A stretch of DNA of 64,000 nucleotides from an uncultured Chryseobacterium sp. Lineage in GTDB: Bacteria; Bacteroidota; Bacteroidia; Flavobacteriales; Weeksellaceae. The notes beneath the pieces were generated by a model that did not search any database, was not told where the DNA came from, and worked only from the letters and a program-made list of their open reading frames with translations. How positions within the stretch are numbered: position 1 is the stretch's first letter; every line of letters starts with the position of its first letter. This document shows positions 1 through 7,831 of this stretch, piece after piece. A program made the translations under genes and the position numbers. The stretch spans positions 1-64,000 of the forward strand of contig CAJYWN010000006.1 in assembly GCA_913778275.1 (NCBI GenBank). The letters are read 5' to 3'.

Positions 1-17
1 AAGCTCCTGAAGAAAAA

Positions 18-70
18 TAGAGAGGGTGAGAGTTTGAGGGTGAGAGGGCGTAAGAGTGAGCGGGAGTGAA
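18..70. repeat. Purine-rich imperfect repeat
   Basis: A run almost without pyrimidines repeats the pattern GAGGGTGAGAG with small changes. It lies downstream of the first minus-strand gene, beyond its terminator. I see no gene in bases 1-167. Confidence 0.35.
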
Positions 71-167
71 TCAGAGTTTTAGTGTAATAACATTGAGATG
101 TCCCGGATTTTGGCAGGCTCAGTCTGAGATAAGGATCAAGTATGAATTCTGAAGAGTTTATTGCCAC

Positions 168-197
168 AAAAAAAGCAAAGTTTTCACTCTGCTTTTT
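168..197 (-). terminator. Rho-independent terminator after the 184-867 gene
   Basis: On the minus strand an 8-bp stem (AAAAAGCA / TGCTTTTT) encloses the last codons and stop of the gene and runs into a T tract. The stem therefore overlaps the end of the coding sequence. Confidence 0.6.
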
Positions 198-867
198 GTT
201 TGTTGTAAATAACGCTAAGGAATTCGGCGTACGATTTTTCCAGACCTATAATATCCCCGCTTTTTAAGTTGAGTCCGCCCACTCCTGTTTCGTCTGATTT
301 TATTTTTGCGGCCGAAATCTGAAAGTATTGGTTGGAACTGCTTTCTTTCGGCTGAATTTTTATGGTTGAACCCAACAGCTTTTTTGTTGAAATGGTATAG
401 ATCTGGTCGGGTACTGTCCGCATCATAAGATATGACCTGGGAGAAAGTACATAATCCGTTTTGTTAATCGCAATCTTCTGGTCTTTTTCTGAAGAGGCAA
501 ATAAATAGAGATTTCCCGTCTGATTCAATAATTTTTCTTTCGGAAGGTGGTACAAAGCTAACCTGTAATTGGCAGGATTGAAATTTTGTACGGACCCATC
601 GACGGTTTCAAAAGGTTTTAACGCAAAGGTATTGGCCCCAATTTCTTTTGCTTTTTTATAAATCAATGAGAAAATATCTGCATCATTTTTTGAGTACCCC
701 TGAACTTCGACTTCTCCAAGATATTGTGCATCTTTTATTTCTTCATTAATTTTATATAAAAAACGGTCTGTGTTTTCGTGTGTCTTTTCGACTTTTGTTA
801 AAAATACATTTTGTGCAAGGAACAGCTGAGCGACAAAAACTAAGAGTGCAATTATTATTCTTTTCAT
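184..867 (-). CDS. Secreted hypothetical protein
   Basis: This 227-residue protein has no function I recognise. The start at 867 is chosen because it gives a clean signal peptide (MKRIIIALLVFVAQLFLAQN), whereas a longer reading frame would run back over the end of the rmlD gene. The middle contains a segment about assigning KKAKEIGANTFALKPFETVDG, typical of small periplasmic or surface proteins that handle redundancy of tagged residues, but no catalytic motif is visible. It starts five bases after the rmlD stop, so it is probably the last gene of that transcript, and it ends in a terminator hairpin. Confidence 0.7.
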   Translation of the reverse strand: MKRIIIALLVFVAQLFLAQNVFLTKVEKTHENTDRFLYKINEEIKDAQYLGEVEVQGYSKNDADIFSLIYKKAKEIGANTFALKPFETVDGSVQNFNPANYRLALYHLPKEKLLNQTGNLYLFASSEKDQKIAINKTDYVLSPRSYLMMRTVPDQIYTISTKKLLGSTIKIQPKESSSNQYFQISAAKIKSDETGVGGLNLKSGDIIGLEKSYAEFLSVIYNKQKAE

Positions 868-871
868 TCTC

Positions 872-1738
872 TTATATATTATTGTGCAAGATATCCAGAC
901 ATTCTTCGAGGCTATTTTCCCAGTGTTTGGGTTCAATTTTATAGACTTCTTCAATTTTATCGAGACACATTGTGCTTCTTTTCGGTCTTTTTGCGGGAGT
1001 GGGGTATTGTTCGGTGGTTAAAGGATTGAGTCTGATTGACGATTTTGAAAGTTCGGCAATTTTCCCGGCAAATTCAAACCAGGTAGTTTCCGGATAGTTT
1101 GAGAAATGGAAAACGCCATAGCTTTTTTCAGAAGCTGCAATGATATTCATGATGGCTTCTGCGAGATCATTGGCATTGGTTGGCTGCCCGAACTGATCGG
1201 CCACAATTCCTAATTCTTCTTTTTGCGAAAACAGGTGAAGCATGGTTTTTACAAAATTTTTATTGAATTCTGAATAGAGCCATGATGTTCTTAGAATTAT
1301 TGTTTTTGGATGTATCTCTAAAGCTAATTCTTCTCCTTTTAATTTGGATTCTCCGTACACGCCGATCGGATTTGTAAAATCGTCTTCGGAATAGCAAAGA
1401 TTGGTCTCACCGTCGAAAACGTAATCTGTGGAGACATGGATAAATATTGCATTGTGTTCTTTACAGGCCTGCGCAAGGTGGGCTACTCCGCCTGCATTTA
1501 CGGCAAATGCCTTTTCTATTTCCTTTTCCGCAAGGTCAACTGCAGTGAAAGCTGATGCATTAATACAGAAATCCGGTTTGTTATCATAAAAAAATGAATT
1601 TACCTGACCTTCATCTGTGACATCTAATGTTTGAGAGTCTGTAAAAATGAACTCGTAATGCAGCTCAAAATCGGGAGCGATCTTTCTGATACAATTTCCC
1701 AACTGTCCGTTTCCGCCTACTACCAATATTTTTTTCAT
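872..1738 (-). CDS. rfbD: dTDP-4-dehydrorhamnose reductase
   Basis: An NAD(P)H-dependent SDR of the RmlD family, which reduces dTDP-4-dehydro-L-rhamnose to dTDP-L-rhamnose, a cytoplasmic precursor for surface polysaccharides. The Rossmann glycine motif GGNGQLG is at residues 8-14, STDYVFDG at 103-110, and the catalytic Tyr-x3-Lys pair is Y128/K132 (YGESK). The length of 288 residues is normal for the family. Its start codon overlaps the stop of the thioesterase gene by one base (TAATG), so the two are translationally coupled. No rmlA, rmlB or rmlC is present in the window. Confidence 0.9.
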   Translation of the reverse strand: MKKILVVGGNGQLGNCIRKIAPDFELHYEFIFTDSQTLDVTDEGQVNSFFYDNKPDFCINASAFTAVDLAEKEIEKAFAVNAGGVAHLAQACKEHNAIFIHVSTDYVFDGETNLCYSEDDFTNPIGVYGESKLKGEELALEIHPKTIILRTSWLYSEFNKNFVKTMLHLFSQKEELGIVADQFGQPTNANDLAEAIMNIIAASEKSYGVFHFSNYPETTWFEFAGKIAELSKSSIRLNPLTTEQYPTPAKRPKRSTMCLDKIEEVYKIEPKHWENSLEECLDILHNNI

Positions 1739-2223
1739 TATGAATTTTTTGCGTTCTGTGATCTTAAAAATTTAACTCTTGACTGAAAATCTTTCTGCTC
1801 TAAATCTACGTAGAATTTATTAAAAGTTCCTTTGATATCTTCCGGATGCACTTCCGATTTTCTTGTTTTCACATTAAAGTAGATTACGGTAACCCACAAT
1901 ACGGCATGAATGGTTTTTTCGTCCGAACTTTTCATGAGGATTTCAACCTTTGCCGTCCTGTCCTGAACTTCTATGGTTTTACTGCTGATGACAACCGAAG
2001 TATTATATCTCACTTCTTTCAAATAGGCAATCTCATTCTGAATGGCAATCCAGGTACAGCCTGTAAGCTTTGTGTACTCTTCATAAGTAAATCCGTAGAA
2101 TGTTTCTACATGATCTTCCCTTGCATTGAACATATAGTCCAGATATTTCACATTATTTAAATGACCAATCGGATCACAATCACTAAACCGCACCTTTACC
2201 GTGGTTGATACTTCTTTTTCCAT
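1738..2223 (-). CDS. Acyl-CoA thioesterase, 4HBT hotdog family
   Basis: This 161-residue protein is a single hotdog domain of the 4-hydroxybenzoyl-CoA thioesterase type. It begins with the family pattern VRFSDCDPIGHLNNVKYLDY (residues about 11-30), which contains the catalytic Asp and the following helix. The acyl substrate cannot be read from sequence. It overlaps rmlD by one base. A terminator between it and the OmpH gene upstream suggests that it starts its own transcription unit. Confidence 0.85.
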   Translation of the reverse strand: MEKEVSTTVKVRFSDCDPIGHLNNVKYLDYMFNAREDHVETFYGFTYEEYTKLTGCTWIAIQNEIAYLKEVRYNTSVVISSKTIEVQDRTAKVEILMKSSDEKTIHAVLWVTVIYFNVKTRKSEVHPEDIKGTFNKFYVDLEQKDFQSRVKFLRSQNAKNS

Positions 2224-2235
2224 GCTGCAAAAATA

Positions 2236-2266
2236 AAAAAACCACCCCGATGAGAGATGGTTTTTT
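2236..2266 (-). terminator. Terminator after the bamA-ompH operon
   Basis: A 9-bp perfect stem (AAAAAACCA / TGGTTTTTT) with a 13-base loop lies 27 bases past the ompH stop. On the minus strand it continues into a T-rich tract just before the thioesterase start. Confidence 0.75.
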
Positions 2267-2292
2267 ATAAATGTTTTAAGATATCTTAAAAA

Positions 2293-2796
2293 TTATTGAA
2301 CACCTAATTCTTTCTTCACGGCAGCAGTAGCATCCGGACCTCCTTTGAATACGAAGGCAGAAGAGTTTGCATCCATGATATAATCATATCCGTTTGCTTT
2401 AGCAACTTTAGAAACGGCGTCATTCAGTTTTTTCTCGATTGGTTCATAAGCAGCGTCCTGTTTTGCAACAAAGTCTTTTTGAGCTTTATCGTTCATATCC
2501 TGAATTTCCTGTTGCATTTTTGCTAATTCAGCTTCTCTTGCTTTGTTTTCATCAGCTGTTTTCTTAGGAGCTTCTTCGGAATATTGCTTTAATTTAGCCT
2601 GTCCAGCGTCAGCTTTTTTCTTAATTTCTGCTTGTTTTGTATCTAAGAAAGCTTTAAGATCAGTATCCGCTTTTTTCTTTTCAGGCATTGCATTAAGAAC
2701 ACCTATAACGTCTAAAGTTGCAATTTTTTGAGCTTTTGCCATACCTACCGATACAACCATCATTACCGCTGCAAATAATACACTTAATTTTTTCAT
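2293..2796 (-). CDS. OmpH/Skp-family periplasmic chaperone (second copy)
   Basis: A 167-residue Skp/OmpH family protein that holds unfolded outer-membrane proteins in the periplasm. It has a signal peptide (residues about 1-22, ending MAKAQ) and the opening beta strand IATLDVIGVLNAMPE. A long charged coiled-coil (residues about 40-125, rich in Lys, Ala, Glu and Gln) forms the tentacle of the trimer. It is the second of two tandem ompH genes downstream of bamA, 61 bases after the first, and is followed by a strong terminator. The two copies differ clearly and may have different clients. Confidence 0.9.
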   Translation of the reverse strand: MKKLSVLFAAVMMVVSVGMAKAQKIATLDVIGVLNAMPEKKKADTDLKAFLDTKQAEIKKKADAGQAKLKQYSEEAPKKTADENKAREAELAKMQQEIQDMNDKAQKDFVAKQDAAYEPIEKKLNDAVSKVAKANGYDYIMDANSSAFVFKGGPDATAAVKKELGVQ

Positions 2797-2857
2797 AATT
2801 GGTAAATAAATAATTTAATTTGTTTTTAGATCTGTAAATTTAATAAAAGTTAAACTT

Positions 2858-3403
2858 TTATTTTCGGGTTTTAGTTTTTTCTTTTTTATCGGTATCTTTT
2901 AATAAAATATCAAGTACTTTATCTGAGTAATCGAATCTTTTCTGAAGGAAGAGTACATTATTGCTTGTTTTATCGATCACAATGCCTATTCCGTTTTTTT
3001 CCGCCATTGTTTTTATTGCTCCCCAGATCTGGTCCTGAAACGGCTGAACCAGATTTGTTCTGAGTTTTTTAATTTCTCCTGTAGCACCAAAACGTAAGCT
3101 GGTAGTGGTTTTGATATTTTTTTCCAAATCCATTACTTCTTTTTCTCTGAGTTTCAGCTGATCTCCTATCAGTAATACTTTCTCACTTTCAAAGGCAGAT
3201 CTTTTACGTTCATATTCCGACTGCAGATTCTGAAGTTCAGACTGCCAGGTATCAATCTGGGCATTGAGCCTTGCCTCGGCTTCTTTATACTGAGGCATTT
3301 TATTCAGGATATAATCTGTATCTACAACACCTACTTTCTGTGCATTGCTTAAACCAAAAAGTAAAAATAAGAAGAATAAGAAAACGGTTCTAAAATTTTT
3401 CAT
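2858..3403 (-). CDS. OmpH/Skp-family periplasmic chaperone (first copy)
   Basis: This protein resembles its downstream neighbour: a signal peptide (MKNFRTVFLFFLFLLFGLSNAQ), the strand VGVVDTDYILNKMPQY, then a long coiled-coil and a C-terminal strand. The start at 3403 gives 181 residues. It avoids the overlap with bamA that an upstream in-frame ATG at 3445 would create, and only this start yields a proper signal peptide. It lies five bases after the bamA stop, so co-transcription with bamA is very likely. A basic tail (KKEKTKTRK) ends the protein. Confidence 0.88.
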   Translation of the reverse strand: MKNFRTVFLFFLFLLFGLSNAQKVGVVDTDYILNKMPQYKEAEARLNAQIDTWQSELQNLQSEYERKRSAFESEKVLLIGDQLKLREKEVMDLEKNIKTTTSLRFGATGEIKKLRTNLVQPFQDQIWGAIKTMAEKNGIGIVIDKTSNNVLFLQKRFDYSDKVLDILLKDTDKKEKTKTRK

Positions 3404-3408
3404 ATCAA

Positions 3409-5946
3409 TTATAAAGATTGGTTCATCAGGAAGTGCGTTTTCCATCCGGAAGGTTCTGTTCCTGAAATCGTTTTATCGAATCCATAGGCGAAGTCAAACC
3501 CAATCAATCCGAATGCTCCCATATAAACTCTTACCCCCACCCCGACTGATCTTTTCAGCTGGAACGGATTATAGTTTCCCCATGAATTCCAAACGTTACC
3601 TCCTTCCGCAAACGTAAGTGCATAAATTTTCGCAGTTTGGTTCAATGAAATCGGGTATCTTAATTCTAACGTAAATCTGTTATAAATAGTACCTCCACCT
3701 GTAGGGGTAATATCTTCGGAAGTACCTCCGTACGTAGAGGCATTTTCGTATCCTCTTAACGGAATCAATTCTCTACCGTCATAACGGCCTCCGAAAAGCC
3801 CTGTACCTCCTACATAGAATCTTTCAAACGGCGGAGCTCCAAGCTCCTTGTTGTAACCGTCCATGAAGCCCATTTCGGCAGAAGATCTCAACACGAGTTT
3901 TCCGGCTATTTCATTGTAGACATCAGCTTTGAACTTTACTTTATAGAACTCCATCCATTTGTACTTTTCCGTAGGAGTCATAGTGGAGTACTCCTTATTA
4001 TTGAACAATGAATACGGCGGCGTGAATTTTACCGAAAGATCAAGATTTGATCCTACTGTAGGGAAAATCGGGTCAATCCCTGCTGAGTTTCTGCTTAGCC
4101 CCAGATTGATACTGAAGTTATTTGCCGTACCGTAATATTCTGTAGTTCCTCCGAAGTCGAAAGGATAGTTCTTAAAGTCGTATTTCTGAAACTGAAGTCC
4201 GGTATAGAGTGAAAAATAATCATCCGGCCACTTCAATAATCTGTTTAATCCAACTGATGCAGAGAAAATATTCAATTTTTGGGAGCTTCCATAAGCATCC
4301 GAGTACTTCACTCTGGAGTTATTGAGACTCACAGAAAGTGCGGTTGGTCTAGTTCCGAATAACCAAGGTTCTGTAAATCCAATACTGTAATTCTGGAAAT
4401 ATTGTCCGGCCTGAGCCTGAAGGGAAAGCGTTTGCCCATCACCTTGCGGAACAGGTTTAAAATCCTTAAATTTAAGGAAGTTCTTCAAGGAGAAGTTATT
4501 GAATGTCAATCCCAGAGTTCCTATAAAGCTGTTACCTCCGTAACCTGCCTGTAACTGAACTTGGGAAGACCCTTTTTCAACAAGTTTCCACTTGATATCC
4601 ACGGTATTATCCTGCTGATTGGGCTGAATATCCTGGCCTACCTGCTGCGGATCAAAAAACTGCATCCCGGCAAGATCAAAATAGGTTCTTTTGATATCAC
4701 TCTTAGCAAAAAGATTGCCTGGCTTGGTTCTTAAAGCTCTTAATATAACGTGGTCATGGGTGGTTGTATTCCCTTCCCATGTCACTCTGTTCCAAGTGGC
4801 TTTTTCGCCTTCGTTGATACGGATTTCAAGGTTGATTTTGTCTCCGTTTACTGATTTTTCAACCGGTGTTACATTTGAAAAAAGGTAGCCGTTGTTCATG
4901 TACACCGATTTGATGTCTGAATCATCTTCTTTACCTCCGTCTTCTCCAACTTTTTTGTTGAAACCTACTGCATCGTAGATATCTCCTTTTTTATATCCTA
5001 AGAGTCTCTGTAAATAATCTGTAGAGTACACGGTATTTCCGGTGAATGTAACATCTCCGATATAATACTGCTTTCCTTCATTAAGCTTTACATTGATCTC
5101 GTAATTGTTTCTTTTATTTCTCCAAACAGAATCTGAAAGAACTTTTGCATCTCTGTATCCTAAAGAGTTGTAATAACTGATAAGGTTCTGCTTATCTTCC
5201 TGATATTTTTCTTCAATAAATTTTGAAGATTTCAGGATACCGCCAATACCGAATCTTTTCTGTTTGGTTTCTTTAAATGCTTTTTTTCTGAGCTTCCTAT
5301 CAGATACAGCTGTATTTCCTTCAAACTCGATGTGATCGATTTTGATTCTTTTTCCTTTATCTACATTGATCGTCCAGTCCACAAGATTAGGATCTCCTGC
5401 ATTTACTTTATCCTGAATGGTAATTTTTGCATCAGCATATCCTTTTTTAACAAAATCTTTTGGTACGTTGGTTTTAAGACTTGAAACCAAATTCTGGGTA
5501 ATCTTGGTTCCCGGCTTCAGATTATTATCTTTAGCCATCTTTTCGTTTTTGGATTTTCCGATGCCTTTTCCAACAAATTTTACCTCACCCAGATCTTTAA
5601 GATCCTGAAGGTAGAATTTAAGGATGATTGTTTCACCCTCAATGCTCTGCACGTATACTTCAACTTCGGAAAAAGATTGTGTATCCCAAAGTTTTTTTAC
5701 GGCATTACTGATTTTCTGTCCCGGAATGTCTACCGTCTCACCTTTTGATAATCCTGTAAATCTGAGGATTTGAGCCGGTGTATATTTTTTAACCCCATCT
5801 ACAACGATGTCTTTCAGTGTATATGTTCCTGCCTGGTTTCCTGCCTGTACAGATGTGTTCACCCGTGTGCTGTCCTGTGGAGTTACCTGTCCATAGAAAT
5901 GTGCAGAAGCAACAAACATAATGATGGGTAATAGTCTAAACTTCAT
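3409..5946 (-). CDS. bamA: Outer-membrane protein assembly factor BamA
   Basis: The central beta-barrel subunit of the BAM complex, which inserts beta-barrel proteins into the outer membrane. At 845 residues it is of normal size for Bacteroidota. It has a signal peptide (ends FYGQ), a series of POTRA domains (about residues 40-450, with repeated patterns such as IKIDHIEFEGNTAVSDRKLR), and a C-terminal barrel of about 400 residues carrying the surface-antigen pattern FERFYVGGTGLFGGRYDGRE. The last residues are HFLMNQSL, so the chain ends in Leu rather than the Phe typical of proteobacterial barrels. Gene order uppS-bamA-ompH-ompH supports the call. Confidence 0.95.
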   Translation of the reverse strand: MKFRLLPIIMFVASAHFYGQVTPQDSTRVNTSVQAGNQAGTYTLKDIVVDGVKKYTPAQILRFTGLSKGETVDIPGQKISNAVKKLWDTQSFSEVEVYVQSIEGETIILKFYLQDLKDLGEVKFVGKGIGKSKNEKMAKDNNLKPGTKITQNLVSSLKTNVPKDFVKKGYADAKITIQDKVNAGDPNLVDWTINVDKGKRIKIDHIEFEGNTAVSDRKLRKKAFKETKQKRFGIGGILKSSKFIEEKYQEDKQNLISYYNSLGYRDAKVLSDSVWRNKRNNYEINVKLNEGKQYYIGDVTFTGNTVYSTDYLQRLLGYKKGDIYDAVGFNKKVGEDGGKEDDSDIKSVYMNNGYLFSNVTPVEKSVNGDKINLEIRINEGEKATWNRVTWEGNTTTHDHVILRALRTKPGNLFAKSDIKRTYFDLAGMQFFDPQQVGQDIQPNQQDNTVDIKWKLVEKGSSQVQLQAGYGGNSFIGTLGLTFNNFSLKNFLKFKDFKPVPQGDGQTLSLQAQAGQYFQNYSIGFTEPWLFGTRPTALSVSLNNSRVKYSDAYGSSQKLNIFSASVGLNRLLKWPDDYFSLYTGLQFQKYDFKNYPFDFGGTTEYYGTANNFSINLGLSRNSAGIDPIFPTVGSNLDLSVKFTPPYSLFNNKEYSTMTPTEKYKWMEFYKVKFKADVYNEIAGKLVLRSSAEMGFMDGYNKELGAPPFERFYVGGTGLFGGRYDGRELIPLRGYENASTYGGTSEDITPTGGGTIYNRFTLELRYPISLNQTAKIYALTFAEGGNVWNSWGNYNPFQLKRSVGVGVRVYMGAFGLIGFDFAYGFDKTISGTEPSGWKTHFLMNQSL

Positions 5947-5973
5947 TTTATCGTAGTCTTTCTTTTCTTAATT

Positions 5974-6723
5974 TTACTGGATTTTTATTTGTTCACCGGT
6001 CTTTCCGAATCTTCTTTCCTTGTTTTGATAATCAACAATACACTGAAAGAAAATATCTTTCGTAAAGTCCGGCCACAGAACATCTAAAAACTGCAGTTCT
6101 GCATAGGCGATCTGCCAAAGGAGGAAATTACTGATTCTGATTTCGCCACTGGTCCTTATCAAAAGGTCAACAGGTGGAAAATCTTTAGTGTAGAGATAGC
6201 TTTCAAATAATTTTTCATCGATATCAGCTGCATCTATTTTCCCTTCTTTTACATCTTCGCTGATGTTTTTTACGGCATTCAGTATTTCATTTTGTGAGCC
6301 ATAGCTGATGGCAAGTACTAAATTACCTTTTGTGTTTTCTTTTGTAAGTTCCACCACACGATTCAGCTGATCTTTTACGAGTGGGGGAAGCTTTTCTAAA
6401 TTACCAATCACATGCATTCTCAAGCCTTTGCTGAAAATCTCCTCTGCTTCGAGCAATAAAGTCTCAACAAGTAAATTCATCAATGTATTTACTTCTTCTG
6501 CAGGGCGGTTCCAGTTTTCCGAAGAAAAGGTATAAAGCGTTAAGTACGGAATATGTATTTCGTTACACGCATTAATGGCATTTCTTACTGCATCAATGGC
6601 ATTTTTGTGACCGAAAGTTCTTTCTTCGCCACGGGATTTTGCCCATCTTCCATTACCATCCATGATAACAGCAACATGCTTTGGTAAATTATCAGGATCT
6701 ATTTTATCTTTTATCAACGACAT
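5974..6723 (-). CDS. uppS: Isoprenyl (undecaprenyl diphosphate) synthase
   Basis: A cis-prenyltransferase that makes the C55 lipid carrier for peptidoglycan and polysaccharide synthesis. The signature HVAVIMDGNGRWAKSRG (around residues 16-32) contains the catalytic Asp and the diphosphate-binding Arg. The C-terminal RTSGEIRISNFLLWQIAYAE motif is also intact. The start at 6723 (MSLIKDK) is preferred to the in-frame ATG at 6732 because it clears the stop of the upstream gene. It is followed by bamA after 27 bases, so the operon links carrier-lipid and outer-membrane biogenesis. Confidence 0.94.
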   Translation of the reverse strand: MSLIKDKIDPDNLPKHVAVIMDGNGRWAKSRGEERTFGHKNAIDAVRNAINACNEIHIPYLTLYTFSSENWNRPAEEVNTLMNLLVETLLLEAEEIFSKGLRMHVIGNLEKLPPLVKDQLNRVVELTKENTKGNLVLAISYGSQNEILNAVKNISEDVKEGKIDAADIDEKLFESYLYTKDFPPVDLLIRTSGEIRISNFLLWQIAYAELQFLDVLWPDFTKDIFFQCIVDYQNKERRFGKTGEQIKIQ

Positions 6724-6724
6724 A

Positions 6725-7618
6725 TTAATCACAATAACACGGAGGTCTTCCGAACGAATAAGTCAAACCTAAACTTACCGTATTCATCCAGTCTTTAGAC
6801 CTCTGATCTCCAATATTTCTTTGTCCTAAAAAGGCTGCTTCCCGTTCTTTAGACACTACATAATAAGCATCAGTTTGAAGAAGTGAACCTCCTGTAACAG
6901 GGCTCAGGATATCTCCGTTGTAAGTAGAGACCACATCTTTACTGAGGATTTTGCTGTAATCAAGCTGATCCGTAAGGGTATATCTGAATGTTGCTTCAGC
7001 AAAAATGGCCCAGTTATAATTAAATTTATATTTTAAACCTACTCCAAAAGGGATATGCATGGTAGTTTTTGTTCCGGTAGAGTACTGCGCAGTAGTCGTA
7101 AAATCAAGCTCATTGATAGGAGCCTGCGCAACACCATCTGCATCTCTCCTGAAATCGTTAACGAGCGTAGCTTTCGGCGCGTCAAACATTAAAGCTCCTA
7201 CCCCACCAAAAATATATGGACTCACCATACCTTTCTGTTCGTTATTTACCGGGAAGAAATTATATTCAAAAACAAGACTTGCTTCATATACATTGTTTTT
7301 CCCGAAAGAGTTTCTGTTTTGTCTGTATTCTTCCTTCGCAACTTTGTCATTAAACTGAATTTGATTATATCCAAGATCCAATCTTACCGTCTGATGAGGA
7401 TTAAAATTAAATCTATATAAAATCCCCCCGTAAAACGGAACTCCCCAATCCGACGCTTTACTTAAATCCAATGGCTTTTGTAAAATATAATTCGTTCTCC
7501 CTATATCCCCAACTAGGTTACTCATACCTAGACGAACTCCCAGTTCGTTTCTTTGTGCTTTAACACTTACCACAGTTCCTAGGGCGGCAAGGAAGCTAAA
7601 CAATAATTTTCTATTCAT
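6725..7618 (-). CDS. DUF6089-like outer-membrane beta-barrel protein
   Basis: A 297-residue exported protein with a signal peptide (MNRKLLFSFLAALGTVVSVKA) and a pattern of alternating beta strands ending TVSLGLTYSFGRPP, as in small outer-membrane barrels. A gene of this type commonly precedes uppS-bamA in Flavobacteriia, and I assign it to the DUF6089 group from that position and the opening NELGVRLGMSNLVGDIG. The start at 7618 is chosen for the signal peptide. It is one base from uppS and probably heads the operon. Its molecular function is unknown. Confidence 0.8.
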   Translation of the reverse strand: MNRKLLFSFLAALGTVVSVKAQRNELGVRLGMSNLVGDIGRTNYILQKPLDLSKASDWGVPFYGGILYRFNFNPHQTVRLDLGYNQIQFNDKVAKEEYRQNRNSFGKNNVYEASLVFEYNFFPVNNEQKGMVSPYIFGGVGALMFDAPKATLVNDFRRDADGVAQAPINELDFTTTAQYSTGTKTTMHIPFGVGLKYKFNYNWAIFAEATFRYTLTDQLDYSKILSKDVVSTYNGDILSPVTGGSLLQTDAYYVVSKEREAAFLGQRNIGDQRSKDWMNTVSLGLTYSFGRPPCYCD

Positions 7619-7660
7619 AAAAGAATATGGATTTATGGTTATTTTAAAATTTAATTTTTG

Positions 7661-7668
7661 CAAATATA
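7661..7668 (-). promoter_or_regulatory. Flavobacterial -7 box candidate for the uppS-bamA operon
   Basis: Read on the minus strand this is TATATTTG, an exact TAnnTTTG. It sits 43 bases upstream of the DUF6089-like start. No convincing TTG is found at the expected -33 spacing, so it rests on one box. Confidence 0.4.
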
Positions 7669-7796
7669 AAACATTTTTATATTAATGATAATCTTAATGT
7701 TTAGTTAAAAATAAACAAAAAAACATAATTTGTTATAAAGTAAACGATAAAGTATGTAAATTATTCTTTTTTTATCAGACACAATACTGCGACTGC

Positions 7797-7824
7797 AAAA
7801 TAAACCCTCATATAATGAGGGCTT
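7797..7824 (-). terminator. Terminator after the wzc gene
   Basis: A perfect 7-bp stem (CCCTCAT / ATGAGGG) with a 3-base loop lies about ten bases after the autokinase stop. On the minus strand it is followed by TTTATTTT. Confidence 0.7.
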
Positions 7825-7831
7825 AAAAGTA